Shown here in pieces: positions 11,439 to 24,193 of a stretch of 64,000 nucleotides of DNA. Source of the DNA: Macrothele yani (Eukaryota; Arthropoda; Arachnida; Araneae; Macrothelidae). Below the pieces are notes generated by a model. That model saw only the letters and a list, made by a program, of their open reading frames with translations, did no database searches and was not told the DNA's origin. The stretch lies in the NCBI GenBank assembly GCA_039090855.1, contig CM076990.1, forward strand, positions 202,249,232 to 202,313,231, in the 5' to 3' direction. The position numbers and the translations under genes were made by a program. Each line of letters begins with the position of its first letter. The first letter of the stretch is position 1.

Positions 11439-11544
11439 CTCAAACTATATACAATAAAATCTTTAAATTCAGCCGATGAATTTGTATTGTGTGTGATTTT
11501 TCTTATCAAGATTGTGCATCGAAGGCAACTATCTCGATTACTTT

Positions 11545-12585
11545 TGACTATTTCTGTACGAATTTGAATCTCCTAATCCTTTAGGATCTAGTTATTTTCT
11601 GCAAGGATGACTTTAAGTTGTTCTTTATAAGCTTTTTCTTATCTGCTGTAGATACTATTTTATTATTTTTTTCTAAAAACTGCCTTGCCACATTCTTCTT
11701 AATAGAAACTCATCCAGTTTCTGTTAAAAAGAATGTGGCAAGCCAGATTTAAAAAAAAAGTGCTTAAATAAAAAAAAATTGTTTTTGTTTTTTCATGTTG
11801 TTTGAATGCTTATACAGCTGAATTTTAGCAAATGAGTAAAATAACTACAGAAAAAAGAATTTGTGTACTTACTGTAAAAGTAAATATACATATTAGGACC
11901 CAGTCTCTCTCCATCTTATATGTATGTTGAAAAGACCTGCACTGATAACAGATTTTTGACTCTAAAGTTTAGCATGTCTGAAGTTTTAATAGTTTGAAAC
12001 CTTCAAATGAGGTTTTAAACAACATGAAAATTGAATTAACAGCATCTTTATAACTCTCACATAGTTTTGTGAGCAATTTGAACCTATCCCTTTTTTGATC
12101 TGGCAGTTTCATTTTATATTGCATGAAAGGCCAAATTGTTTAAAAAGTCAGTTTCTCTTTGAAATTCCTTTCTTGAAATGTGTTTTGGTTTTTACCAGTT
12201 TTAACCTAATTAATTTTAAATCCAGAATTTTTTTTTTTTATTCTTCCAGATTTTCAAGTGAAGTTTCAAAATTCTCTACTGTGCACATACTTACCATCTG
12301 GATAAACAATTTCTGTCCAACATTTTCATGAAGACTGATCAGTTTGAGCTGTTTTCCGAAAGACAAAAGATTACTTCATGAATTACTTTTTAAAAACAAA
12401 GATTTTCTTTTTTCCAATTTGAGATAGAGCAAAATCAATATTCTGTTATAATTTTCATTGTGTAACCTGCTTGAATATGTTTAAGAACACTCAAAATCTA
12501 AGGTTATTATGAGTTTTGTGGAAATTTCATGGCTTTTTTGCTTTTTCTTGTAAAATAGTAAATTCTTCCTTTTTTTCTTTTGCAG
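11545..12585. other. PLE-derived tail, then no recognised gene
   Basis: 11545-11760 probably continues the PLE sequence. It includes a short inverted repeat around CAGAAACTGGATGAGTTTCT near 11705-11735. From there to 12585 the sequence is AT-rich without a recognisable coding frame. It ends in a strong polypyrimidine tract and AG, the splice acceptor of the host exon at 12586. Confidence 0.5.
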
Positions 12586-14052
12586 CAAACTTGGAAAACA
12601 TAAATTCCAGTTTAATAAGAAGTAAACTAGAAACTGAAGGAACTAGTGAAAGCAAAATTCCCTTGAGGCGGTGAAGATGCAAACCAAATTATTTAGGAAA
12701 GTTCCTAAGTTGCAAAACATAAATAAAAACATTGATTTTAAGTGGTCTAAAACTTCCAAAAATGTGGAGAAACAAAACTGGATGAAAATAAGTCCAAATG
12801 TGCCTAGAACTTCAAATAGCATTGATACTCAGGAAGGTCTGTGTGCTCAGCCTGTATTCAAAAAGGAAGCAAAGAATAAGAGAAAGCCGTTTGAAGCAAG
12901 AAATAAAAAGGAAAAAGAAATTAGTGATTTGCCATCATTTATGGAAAATGAGGCTCTCAAAGTAATCCCTAAAAGTCTTCATAAAAAATTATCGAAGAAA
13001 AAGAAAAAAATACTGGCCTTCAGGGAAACTCAGAAGAACTGCTAAATGTAGAACAAGAATCTTGTGCACAGAGCATTAGTGAAGAAGGACTGTCACAGGA
13101 GAAGCAAAAGAAAAAGTCAAAGAAAGTTGATTTCACTGGCCTAAACACTCATGGTAGCGATTTTGGTGGAAAAAGAGATGTGGCCTCACCACTCATACTT
13201 GCGAAATACAAGGATCATCCAGCAGATGATACTAGGAAAAACAAAAGTAAGAAACGAAAACATACTCTTCCAGAAAGTTGTAATTCCTCATTTCAAGATG
13301 ACTTGTTAAATGATGATCTTCACAGTAAAAGATTGAAGCTTGATGACACACATTCATATAAAGTATTGAAGCACTGTAAGAAGAAACATAAGGATTTAGG
13401 TAGACCTGAGGTTTTGTTGGAAACTAAAGGCATTTTAAAGCATAAGAAAGAGTTTTTATTACAGTCAGAGGAGCAGAATATTCAAGAAAACACTGTGCAT
13501 AGAAAAAAGAATAAAAATACTAAACTCCTTATTCATAAAAATACTGTGATGTCACAACCTTCAATGAAAAGAGATGAAGAAACTGGAAATCAAAGTGAAA
13601 AGAGGAGACAAACAGAACATTCACATTCAGAACACACTGATGTTTTTAGTGACACTGAAGAATCACATGTTAAGGAGGCTGATGAGAAATGCTTTAGATT
13701 GGATTATGAAGGCAAAAAAAGCTTAAAGCAAAAGAAGAAAAAGAGGAAAAATTCCAGAAATTCGTTTGATGATATAATGCAGGATTCAACAAGTGAAGTT
13801 AATGCTATAACCACATCAAAAAAATCAGATAATTCAATGCAAATCTCTGAAAATATTTCTATTTTGGGGAATGAAGATTTAAGTGAAAATAATGAACAAA
13901 TAGCACAAAAGGAACAACTCAAAAATGACTCTGCAAATTATATAAAACTTCCCAAGAAAAAAATGCGTGGATTTGATGGTCGAGAAGATAACTCAGAAAG
14001 ATTGGGTAGAACTGTGTTCGTTGGAAACTTGCCTCTTTTAGTGGATAAAAAG
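12586..14052 (+). CDS. RBM34: RBM34/Nop12-like protein, large Lys-rich exon up to RRM1
   Basis: The acceptor is a long T-rich tract ending in TTTTGCAG at 12585. The donor is AAG|gtaaga at 14052/14053, in phase 0. The first in-frame ATG is 12677. The protein is low-complexity, Lys/Glu/Ser-rich with many KKKK-type clusters, as expected for a nucleolar protein. It ends with GRTVFVGNLPLLVDKK, where VFVGNLP is the RNP2 motif of an RRM. The RRM continues in the exon at 43925. Family members are implicated in 60S ribosome assembly. Two frame problems are visible. The frame shifts by -1 in an A-rich run around 12990-13012, after which it stays open to the donor. The 12588-12671 stretch is open in another frame and would also need a one-base change to join. 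These could be draft-assembly base losses, decay, or (for the first part) 5' UTR. Confidence 0.75.
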
Positions 14053-14373
14053 GTAAGACATATTTCAGTAATAAATTAATTTCGTTTATTATTTTTTAAC
14101 TTTTTTTTTCTGTATTTGTGGTGGTTGGTGTGCTACTTGTACAACAAACATGTAATGTTAAGAAAGGAATATATGTCAGGAGAGTGACAACTGTACTAAA
14201 AGCAATCAAAATTTTCTTGAGCCTGTGAATTCTTAACAGTATAAGTTAAAACTGACCTTCACAATTTGTGATAATTATATAAAATTGGGTCACCGAAACT
14301 TTTTATTTAACTTTACAGTGCTTACACATAAAGATTAAAATTGGTGATTTTTTCAAGTGGCCATTGGCCGCTA

Positions 14374-14440
14374 CATACATACATATCATTAAGCTGTTCT
14401 CTGAGATTCAGAAGTTAGCTCCTCAAAGAAAGACCCTGTG
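14374..14440 (-). mobile_element. 5'-truncated RTE 3'-end fragment
   Basis: The minus strand matches the RTE 3' UTR (AGAGAACAGCTTAATGATATG followed by an ATGT tail). It is absent from the matching place in copy 2 of the surrounding TIR element, so it inserted into copy 1 after that element had settled. Confidence 0.75.
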
Positions 14441-14637
14441 CTAAGCACACATTTAACTAATAGAACTCAAAATCTAGAGGCCACTTTACGTACAGCTATT
14501 TCGTGTTGTATACACATTTTATCACCGCATTGTATACCTTTCATATATTTAGACATAGGTAAATTTAGGCTTAGTAGTTACAACAGCCCACTGTCTATTG
14601 CCCAGTGCAATTGAATGCATAAATATAATCTTAAGTC

Positions 14638-15793
14638 ATCGCTTTAATATAATGTCAGAGTATAATTACTCGTGGTTTAATTTACTGTATCAATATCAGT
14701 TAATATCAGTTGTAAGTGTCAAGAATCAAAGTTGTACTTCAATCATTTTTAGAAACTTTGTAAAAAACACAAGTTTGATATTATTTACTGTCGTCCTGTC
14801 TTTGGATAATAGGCTTAACAATGATGGTTCTTGATGTTTAGAGGTTAAGTGTTTATTTTGATCCAAAGAAAAGTTAATGGTTACCTTGATGAAATCAATG
14901 AATGTGAAGTATGGGCATCATCATCTTAATGTGTTATTCCTCATACCAGTTTCAGCTTTCGATGTATAAGCCTTCTTCAGTGAGTTTCTTGTGCTAACAA
15001 TTTAGTACTTAATGTTATTAGGCACTTAACTGCGGCCATAATGACGATCTTTTTTCTTAGTTTTGTTGCCGTCTGCGTTCAAATGTCTCTCTTCGTTTCA
15101 GATATATAGTGTCGCCATCTATTGATTTTGATAGTCTTTAAAGTCTATTTTTGTGGATAAATCTTTTCGTAATTCTTTTACTTTCTGTAACCCTTTTCTG
15201 TTTTTGTTTTTTTTTCTTGCTCTATGAGGAATTTCAATGCAAAGGGAAAGTCTACTGGGGTGTTATTGTTGCAATTATTTTCTCAATTAAAACTGCTTCT
15301 GTCGTCAAAAGTTTTTGATGTGTGTCATGCATAGTTAATATTTTTGATTCATGCATGGGATAGCGTTGTTTTGCACACAGTGTTGTATTAAAGCAGTTTT
15401 TTTCTTCCTTTTTGCTCCAGTTTTTGAGGTGCTCGTGTAGGTGAGTTTGGAAACATCTATTTATGCTACCTATGTATAGGAGATCTGCTTGGTTATTTTC
15501 TGCGTTTCTGGTGGGAATAGCATATACACCTGCTGAGTTAATTTTTTATTTTTTTTTTTGCTGCTGTTGGTTAGCAGTTGTGATATACGTATCATAGTTT
15601 GATTCAGCTAGCTCTAAATTGTTTTTGTTGCATTCTTTTCTAAGGAGGTTGTTAATAGGTTGTATTGTAGGTAATTTGCCACAGTATTGTATATTTTCTT
15701 TGGCTTTACCAGTAAATTATACTCTGATGTTATATTAAACCGATCAGATAGCCACGTAATCCAACAACGACATTAAGTCGTTAATAACTACGC
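14638..15793 (-). mobile_element. Truncated Penelope-like element, 10-bp target duplication
   Basis: The insertion is bounded by ATCTTAAGTC on both sides (14628-14637 and 15794-15803) and is missing from copy 2 of the surrounding element. A roughly 24-bp inverted repeat (TTTAATATAATGTCAGAGTA and complement, near 14643 and 15716) lies near its ends. It encodes a GIY-YIG domain on the minus strand. Confidence 0.75.
15252..15541 (-). pseudogene. PLE GIY-YIG endonuclease domain fragment
   Basis: The minus strand is open for about 95 codons: SAGVYAIPTRN, then DLLYIGSINRCFQTHLHEHL, then the TEAVLIEKII helix and a stop. The GVY...YIGS...R...EH pattern is the GIY-YIG nuclease core with its catalytic Tyr and Arg region and a Glu-bearing helix. 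There is no start codon and no RT in frame, so it is a 5'-truncated copy. The frame itself has few signs of decay. Confidence 0.7.
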
Positions 15794-18700
15794 ATCTTAA
15801 GTCTTTTTTTTTTTTTTAACCAAATTTTGTGGACAATTTTTATTGAAAAAATAATTTAATCAATTTTATTTGGTCTCTCTCTCTATGTTGAATAAAATCT
15901 CTCCACCATAAATTGATAGCAATTGATGGGTCAGAATTTTCAAGTAATACTTCGGCTTACTTTATTTGCTGCCTATTTTCTAAAGTCATTTTTTTGCATG
16001 AGCATTGTCTTGTCATCAAGAATATTTGCCCATGATGCTTGTATTATCTTAACTTCTGCATGTTTGGTGTCAGTACTGAATCATAGCCATACATCTACCA
16101 TAGCTGAAACTGAGAGAAAATGGGATACCAACCTGATCATCTTGTTTTACAGGCTCCCAGCGATTCCTAACCATTAGACAGGGGAAAAAAAGTTAAGTAA
16201 TTTCCTGTGTTCTAATAAATATTATTTTAGAACCATTGATAAACCTTCATAGGTGTTGAAAAGATAGTAGTGACAATAAGAACACATGCAGAGTTGCCAA
16301 ATCCCTGATTCAGCGGGATTATGTCCGGTTTTTGAACCCAGCGTCGTGATTTTTTTTTTCCCAGAAAACTTCTAGTTTGGGTAGAATTTGAATGATTTGT
16401 CATTTTTTCCTGTTTAAGTGCAACAAATTCTTTATAGTCACTAGAGGAATCATCGGTCTGCTACGGAGTACGGGAAACATTGAATAAACAACAGAAATAG
16501 AAAATCCCTGGGAATAATTCTATTCAGCATTTGTGCAAAGCTTATTTTCATGTTTTCAAGATTCTGACATTCGTTAAAGATTTTTGGAATTGTTTATTGG
16601 ATGTTTTTAATATGATATTTGTTTGATATATTTGGGTATCTTCATGCCGTCAGCCGTCCGAAAATGATTATTTTAGCACAGATGAATATGCTCCGTAATT
16701 TTCTAAATTTTGAATTTTTCTTACCCCAAGATGCGTTTTTTCCTCTTTCTGGTTACATTTTTATTTTTATATTTTTCTGATTATGTTCCTTGTTTTTAAT
16801 ATCTTCAGTACTATTAAAAAAGGGTGATTTTGCATTTTAGGAATTTTCTCTAGAAGGGCAGTTTTTGCTATTTCTAACAATATGTTCTTCAAAACCAGTC
16901 AGTACACAATGTATTTTTTCCCCCGTCCGTTTTTTTAAAGCTAAATTAAATTTCAAAATCGGTACTTAACCTGCCCATGTTGGAATCGACCATTTCCGTG
17001 ACCAGTAAAATTATCACGGCAAAGTAAACAGTGCAGTGCCAATTTTTTATATTTAATTTCTGTAAAAAAATTGTTTTTCCCCTTGCTTAGTAACATTTTG
17101 CTGTATTTAGGGGCAGAGCAAGAATTTTTTTATTTTGTTTAAAGTGAAATTAATGTTTCAAAAAGCTACTGTGTGCACATGTACAGAGAAAACACAGTGC
17201 TAGCGGAATGAAAAAACAGCTGCGGAAAGTATAGTCTCGATTTTGAACTTTTAATTTCTTTTTGTAAACAAAAGGAAAAGTTATTTTGCCCTTTTTGTTG
17301 TTGATAAGCAAGAAGTGCGTAAACAATTGGAAACCATGCATTTTAAAAAAAAACTAAACTTCAAGAAAGGGGCTGCTGAAGGCGGCTTGTGAAGTCACAG
17401 TTCTATCTAAAGCCACAGGTGTTCATTCTCGATATAATTACTTCGTGCCCCAACTTAAGTGGGAAAACAAAATTAACCACCCCTTTCTTGAAGAGTGAAT
17501 CTATAAATAGATCACACCCACTTATTTGTGGAAGAAAGGGCTGTTTCTCTTCACGATTTGAAAATGCAAATTTATTCTTTAGCAATGAAAACATAATTTG
17601 GCCAGCCACCAGTTCATGCGGACAGGCAAATTTTCCATTGTGGGAACTAAAGTAACGTTTTCTACTGGCCACTTTGTTTTATCCAGTCGCCACTTGGCAA
17701 GTGGCGACTGCTAATTTTAATCTGTACTTACATATACACATTACAAAGGGCTTGACAAATATGTTCTAGATCTAGGAGCCAGCTCCAAAATTTAGGCGCC
17801 AGGTGAAACGAAGTAAATAACACATGAACAAAAACATGTTTGGTTATGACACGGGAACGAAAAGTGGTAAACCTTATTTGCTGTCAATTTTTTTCTCTTT
17901 ACCCAAACCACTTGTTGCAAAATAAAGTTCCAATTTGCTTCATAATTTTCTTTTTCCATTCTTTTAGTAGATGATCTCAAAAAACTTTAATTTCAGATTT
18001 TGATTTTATTAAAATACTATTTGCAGATGTCATATTTTGTACCTATTAATATTATACCTATTAATTCAAAGCACCATATTTTTTTTCTTCGTATAATCTG
18101 TAGACCATAAAATTCAGAAAAGAAATTTCCTTTGTGAGATCCACAAGGGCATATATATAATCCAAAGGCTGTGAAAAAAAAATCCCACATATAATCTGCG
18201 GCGTCATATGATCCGTAAGTCGTGAAATTCTGAGAAAAACAATTTTTCCCTTCGCATAATCTGAGGAAGAATGTCTGAGACCATGATGTTTCAAGAAAAA
18301 AAAAAAACAGTCCATACCTGCCAACATTGGCAATAGCCTTGTTACTAATAACTAGTATTGCGTTGCATACATACTCTATTTCCCCGCACGGGGATAACTG
18401 GTTTTCCAGTTATTTGGGGAGCGGCGCCCCACAGCCCGAGCTAACCTTGTTACGGATCATTTTGTCATTTCGTCTTGAACGATTACATCACCGAAGGGTC
18501 AGCTGTTCATCCAGCTGATGGGGGATGGCGTCCCCACGGCTCGAGCCAACATGTACTATATGTGATGATTTTCACATTTTTTATGTTTTTTCACTTTACA
18601 TGAACCCGCCTCAGTTGTAGGTTGCTGAGGTTGTGATTATGCGCCAACTCAGGATTTTAGTTTCTCGTTTTCTTTCCTGTCTTCTCCATTTCATGTTTCT

Positions 18701-19176
18701 TTCTTTGTTTTTCCGAGCTGGTTAGCTAGACCTGCCTGCACGTTTGCCGTGTGCGGTGACCCGTAAGGTGGAAAAGGGGATGCTGGAGGCTGAGGTTTCT
18801 GGAGGCCTGGGTGTTGTTGTCGCCAGTTGCCAACACTCCTCTTTGCCCCCTGCTTCACCCTAAACGGGCGGCTGGGAACTAACCCACTCCTAGTCAATGA
18901 GGTCTGTGGCCGAGTGGAGCCCAAACCTCTAACGGCTTGTCGTCTCGTACGACAGGGTGAGTCTGGGGATAGGGTGGGCATGCCAAAGGGGTGTTCCCCA
19001 GGCATGGGAAAGTCTGGGTGCTCGCCGAGCGCATGTCTGCCCTATCAACTTGCTATATCCGCTTGCTATCCCTAGAGCCGTGTCCTGCGTCCACTTGGGC
19101 TTGCGGACCTCCGGTTCTCCCTTGTTGGGCTCGATTGTGGGTGGGGAAGTTGGCGGATGAATCCTTTAAATTTTTC

Positions 19177-20430
19177 ATGGCTCTCAATGAAATTTCCCAT
19201 GAACCCAAAACTAAAAGAGGTATGGAGGAAGGTTCAGGTCCTTCCGCCAAAAAATTTGTCGCGGATGTTTCCAATGCTAGATTCTTTTTTGTGCACTCAT
19301 TGGACCCTTCAAAGCCTTTGAGTGCCAAAAGTCCATTTTGGATCCACAAAGCACTGCAATCAATTGCAAGCTCTCCTAAGAGCGTCAAGAAGCTACAGTC
19401 TGGAGATCTTCTTGTTGAGATGTCTACTGTGGCCTACAGTTCCACACTTATCAACACCAGCATGCTGCTCGAGACACCTGTCAAAATAACACCACACGGT
19501 TACCTAAATTCATCTCGAGGTGTTGTCTCCTCTTGGGATCTTATTGATTGCACTGAAGATGAACTTCTCGAAGAACTGAGGAGCCAACATGTTACGGGTG
19601 TGCGACGCATTTCTTTTAGGAGGAATGGGCAGTTTGTCCCATCCTGGAACATTATCTTGACTTTCAACTGCCCTTCCCTGCCTACATCCATCAAGGCAGG
19701 GTATCTCCACCTCGAGGTACACCCGTACATTCCCAACCCGTTGAGATGTTTTAGGTGCCAGTCGTACGGCCACTCTCAGCAGTCATGTAGGAGTTCTCCT
19801 AGGTGTGGACGCTGTGGTGCCACAGAGCATCTCCTCTCAGAATGTGTGGCCGAGGCCGAGTTTTGTGTGAACTGCAAGGGTTCACACCCAGCATCAGCCA
19901 AAGATTGTCCCAAGTGGAAGGAGGAGAAGGAAATCCAGAGGCTCAAAACGGTGGAAAATATTTCCTATCCTGAGGCCAGAAGAAGAGTGGTTCCCGTTAC
20001 ATCTGATCGGCGATCATACGCTTCAGTGGTGGTTGCCAAATCTACGGTTGCCATTCAGACCGATGTTCAGATCTCCCCTAAATGTCCATTCAATATGGAG
20101 GAAATCATCGCAGCCGGACTGGAGGCACTCCAGTCGCGATCTAGGAGTCTGAAAGCAGCACCCGCCACTTCACCGAAGCAGACTCACTCCAACACCAGCA
20201 AGGGAACTCAGGCCACTTCTTCTTCCAAAAACGCCAACACTAACACCAACACCAAGGTCAAGGATAAGAAGAGCATTTCTTCTCCTTCAAAGTCTCAGCC
20301 AAACAATCAACGGCGAGCAAATCCCGCCAAGACACTTGGGACAAAGCATTCACCAATCTTGGCCCCTGGTCACTCACCACCAAATCTGGGGGAACGCTCA
20401 CCAGAGGAAATGGAGGCTGACCAAGTTTAA
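19177..20430 (+). CDS. LINE ORF1, gag-like protein with CCHC zinc knuckles
   Basis: I choose the ATG at 19177 (MALNEISHEPKTKRG). The frame extends upstream without a stop, but that part overlaps the 5' UTR. The protein is about 417 aa. Its central part carries an RRM-like segment, then zinc knuckles at about residues 190-250 (CFRCQSYGHSQQSC, CGRCGATEHLLSEC and CVNCKGSHPASAKDC). A Ser/Asn/Lys-rich tail follows. It would coat element RNA as a ribonucleoprotein. No stop or frameshift is visible, and ORF2 starts 29 bp downstream. Confidence 0.85.
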   Translation: MALNEISHEPKTKRGMEEGSGPSAKKFVADVSNARFFFVHSLDPSKPLSAKSPFWIHKALQSIASSPKSVKKLQSGDLLVEMSTVAYSSTLINTSMLLETPVKITPHGYLNSSRGVVSSWDLIDCTEDELLEELRSQHVTGVRRISFRRNGQFVPSWNIILTFNCPSLPTSIKAGYLHLEVHPYIPNPLRCFRCQSYGHSQQSCRSSPRCGRCGATEHLLSECVAEAEFCVNCKGSHPASAKDCPKWKEEKEIQRLKTVENISYPEARRRVVPVTSDRRSYASVVVAKSTVAIQTDVQISPKCPFNMEEIIAAGLEALQSRSRSLKAAPATSPKQTHSNTSKGTQATSSSKNANTNTNTKVKDKKSISSPSKSQPNNQRRANPAKTLGTKHSPILAPGHSPPNLGERSPEEMEADQV

Positions 20431-20459
20431 CCATTTCCTTTTTCATTTCATTTTTACCC

Positions 20460-23400
20460 ATGGGTTCAATAATTCAGTGGAACTGCCGAGGTTTTCGCAC
20501 CAGTTTTGATGACGTGAAACATCTGCTTTATTTGTACTCTCCGGTGTGCCTTTGTCTTCAGGAGACAAAGCTTAAACCATCGGACCTGCTTTCAGTTCGA
20601 GGCTACAGTGCATTTCGGACAGACCACTCGTCTGGAAATATAGCCTGTGGGGGTGTCGCTATTCTCGTCCCTCACAGGGTTCCGGTATCTTCCGTCGCGG
20701 TTTCCACAACTGTGCAGGCCGTGGCGGTTCGTATTTCTATGCCTGTGCCTCTTACTGTTTGCAGTGTTTATCTACCACCGGATGAGGATGTTAGCGTCTC
20801 TGTTCTGGAGAGCTTGATTGATCAGCTGCCCTCACCCTTCCTTCTTTTGGGTGACTTTAATGCTCATCATCCTTTGTGGGGTAGTGTCAGCGCCAGCGCT
20901 AGAGGTCGTCGCATAGAGTCTCTTCTGTGCTCGGCCTCTGTGTGCCTTTTAAACACCGGTGCTGACACTTACTTCCATGAGCCGACAAGATCTTTCAGTG
21001 CGATCGATTTGACCTTGGGTTCACCATCGATCATTGCTGACTGGTCGTGGACGGTGTGTAAGGATCTCCACGGGAGCGACCACTTCCCAATCGTCCTCTG
21101 GCACCATGCAAATGTGCCATATTCTGCCTCCCGCCCACCTCGATGGAGGATGGATTGTGCCAGATGGGAGGTCTTCACATCGTCCGCGGTGATATCTTCT
21201 AAAATGGTGACTGAAAATGGTGATATCTTCTAAAATAGTCAATCGACGCAGCTGTACTTAAAGTCACAACTTGTATTCTTCAGGCAGCTGATCTTTCAAT
21301 TCGTAAAACATCTACGAAGCTCACCAGAATTCCGAAACCTTGGTGGAACCCTAAATGCGCAGCAGCTAGGAGAGCTCAACACAAGGCCTGGTCTACTTTT
21401 CGGTGTTATCCAACCGAGGCTAATCTCGTTGCTTTTAAACGTGCTAAATCCTATGCTCGGTTGGTGCGTCGACGTAGCAAGAGGGAATCTTGGATCCAGT
21501 ATGTATCATCTCTTACCTCACGTGCCAATTCGAAAACTGTGTGGGAAAGGATTCGTAAGATCCGGGGTACCTACAGTTCACACCAGATTGCCATTCTCGA
21601 GAGTAACGGCTGCACATATGCTGACGTCGGGGAGATTGCAGATTGTTTGGGGGAGGCGTTTGCCTCCGTTTCGAGTGATCTGGCGTATCCGGCCTCCTTT
21701 CATAGGATTCAATCCACTGCGGAACGCCAGAGAATCTCTTTTGCACCGTATACCGACACTGGTTATAACTCCCCCTTCAGCATGTGTGAACTTCGGGTGG
21801 CTCTGCATCGGTCCGGGGCTACTTCTGTCGGTCCCGATGACATCCACTACGACATGCTCCGTCATCTCTCCCAGTCGTCTCTCGAGAACCTTTTAATCTT
21901 ATACAACCGCATCTGGTTAGAACACAGTTTCCCGGAGTCTTGGCGAAAGGCTTTTGTTCTACCTTTTCCGAAGCCTGGCAAGGATCCTAAGTCTCCCTCT
22001 AGTTATCGCCCAATTGCTCTCACTAGCTGTCTGTGTAAAGTTCTCGAACGCATGGTTAACTCACGATTAATTCATTTTTTAGAACATCATCAATTACTTT
22101 CACCATCACAAAGCGGTTTTCGGCGTCATCGTTCACCTCACGATCATCTCCTGCACCTTGAGACATCTGTGCGCGAGGCGTTCGTGCGTAGGCAGCACCT
22201 GGTTTCTGTATTCTTTGACATCGAGAAAGCCTATGATCGTGCGTGGCGGCACGGGATTATCCGTGACCTCCACGCATGCGGATTGCGAGGGAATCTTCCG
22301 ACCTTTATTGTAAATTTTCTTCGCAATCGGGTGTTCCAGGTGCGCCTGGGTACGACGCTATCTGCAACATTCCATCAAGAACAAGGTGTTCCTCAAGGTT
22401 GCATTTTATCTGTCACATTGTTCATCCTTCGCATTAATTGTCTCCTCACAAATCTTCCTCCTGCGGTTTCGGTTACTGTGTATGTCGATGACTTGCACAT
22501 CTTCTGCTCGTCATCGAGCATGCGTTTCATTGAAAGGCAGTTGCAGTCTAGTATTAATCAGATTTTTAAAGCGGCGAATAGCAATGGTTTCGTTCTTTCT
22601 CCCGACAAGACAGCGTGTGTTCATTTCTGCCGGAGGCGTGGCCTAAATCCTGACCCCGAGCTGTATTTGGACCATGCAGCCATTCCAGTTTTGCCGGAGA
22701 CCAAGTTCCTTGGACTGACCGTCGACCGTGCGCTTACGTTCCGTGTGCACGTTCGGCGGCTCAAGATTTCCTGTCTGCGGGCTCTTTTTATTCTAAAAAT
22801 CCTTTCGAGAGTTTCGTGGGGCGCAGACAGGATCTCTTTGTTTCGCATTTACCACTCCTTAATTCGGTCGAAACTGGATTACGGCTGTATCGTGTATGGC
22901 TCGGCTCGTCCTTCCGTTCTCCGGCCTTTGGACGCTGTTCATCATCAGGCGCTGCGTCTTTGTACGGGAGCATTTCGAACATCTCCGATTCCCAGCCTTT
23001 ACACTGATGCGAACGAACCATCGCTTGAATTACGCCGTCTGCAGCTGTCTGTCCACTTTTACTTAAAACTTCGGTCTCTTCCAGACCATCCTTTGTACGG
23101 TGCAGTTTTCCATCCTCAGCATGCTCGTTTATTTGCGAACCGGCCCTCGTGCATTCCAACCTTCGGTCTTCGTATGGCAGCCATAGCTCGTGATGCAGGG
23201 CTCGACTTGTCGCTTGTTGCAGCGACCAGGGGCTTTGGGGATCCTCCATGGCACCCACTTGGTGTCATGGTTGATACCACCTTTACGTCTTTCGACAAAT
23301 CCTCAACCCCTGCGTCAGTGTACCAGCAGCTCTTCGCTGAGCACCGTGCCCTCAAAACTGAATACACTCCCATTTTCACTGATGGCTCCAAGATGCATGG

Positions 23401-24193
23401 AGTCGTTGGATCCGCAGCTGTCTGTGTTGATGACGTGTCAGTAGCGCGGATCCCAGCTGAGGCCACGGTGTTTTCGGCGGAGATGCATGCTGTGTATCTT
23501 GCGCTTCTTCATGTTCAGTCGAGTTCTCATCATAGTGCTATGGTCTATACGGATTCCTTAAGCGTCCTGCAGTCTTTGTCATCGCTGGACTATTGTAATC
23601 ATCCTTTTCTTTTGAACGTACGAGGGCTTCTTCGTTCCTTGCTCGAGGCCGGTGTCCAGATTCAATTCGTCTGGATTCCTGGGCATGTTGGAATCTCGGG
23701 TAACGAGTGTGCTGATGCGGCCGCTAGATCTGCTTCCTCTTTGGTCGTCACACCCTTGCTACTCTTTCATCGCGATTTTCGATTTCTTGTTCGTGATCAT
23801 ATCAAACGAACGTGGCAGGGTCTGTGGGACCAACAGGTGGAAAATAAACTGCATCGTATAAAACCTATTCTCGAAATCTGGAACTCCTCATATCGTCGGA
23901 ACCGCAGGGAGGAAGTGGTGCTTGCGCGTCTCCGCATTGGGCATTGTCGTTTCACTCACCGCTTTTTGCTGTGTGGCGACACTGCGCCGATGTGTGAGAC
24001 GTGCAACTGCCGACTCACCGCCACTCATCTTTTGTGTACCTGTGTTCGTTTTCGTGATGTACGTTTTCATTTCTTTCATTCTCATTTGTTGAACGAGGAC
24101 GCCACTACACTGCAGCGGCTCCTCAATGACCACTGCAATACTGTTGTTGTTTTTTCATTTTTTAAACAAATTGACTATTTTAAACGTATCTAG
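20460..24193 (+). pseudogene. LINE ORF2: APE endonuclease, reverse transcriptase, RNase H
   Basis: It starts at 20460 (MGSIIQWNCRGFRTSFDDVK). The endonuclease motifs are LCLQETKL, LLGDFNAHHPLWG and GSDHFPIV. A 31-bp near-tandem duplication at 21188-21236 ends this frame. The same protein continues from about 21239 in another frame, open to 24193. The RT has SYRPIALTS, FFDIEKAYDRAW, QGVPQGCILS and the catalytic YVDD at 22481-22492. RNase H follows (IFTDGSK, FSAEMHAVYLAL, YTDSLSVLQS and WIPGHVGISGNECAD), then a Cys/His cluster (CETCNCRLTATHLLC). RNase H after RT fits the I clade. Apart from the break near 21.2 kb the 910-codon C-terminal frame is clean. Confidence 0.88.
21188..21236 (+). repeat. 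31-bp near-tandem duplication breaking ORF2
   Basis: GGTGATATCTTCTAAAAT occurs at 21188 and again at 21219, 31 bp apart. The copies carry stops in the frames used by ORF2 and mark the point where the endonuclease frame ends. 31 is not a multiple of 3, and at least one further change is needed to rejoin the frames. Confidence 0.8.

Larger units (their letters stand above)
10763..11540. repeat. 0.8-kb palindrome with 366/370-bp arms
   Basis: The arms 10763-11128 and 11171-11540 are inverted copies of each other with scattered mismatches, separated by a 42-bp loop. They hold PLE terminal sequence, so this is a head-to-head pair of PLE ends rather than a unique gene. A hammerhead-like motif lies in each arm. 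Confidence 0.85.
14329..17726 (+). mobile_element. Non-coding TIR element, copy 1 (8-bp target duplication)
   Basis: It starts TAAAGATTAAAATT and ends with the near-complement AATTTTAATCTGTA. The flanks are CTTACACA (14321-14328) and CTTACATA (17727-17734), an 8-bp duplication with one difference. The inner end has a perfect 13-bp hairpin (17689-17715 region, CAGTCGCCACTTG). It holds an RTE fragment and a PLE insertion; without them it is about 2.2 kb with no coding capacity. Copy 2 at 30791-37159 lies in the opposite orientation. The 8-bp duplication suggests hAT, but the TA-starting ends are unusual and I leave the superfamily open. Confidence 0.75.

Noticed and set aside
14940..14985. Hammerhead-like CTGAAGA ... 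GAAA in the PLE insertion (minus strand)
   Set aside because: Stem II does not pair, the base at the cleavage position is G, and stem I strands do not match. At best it is a decayed motif.
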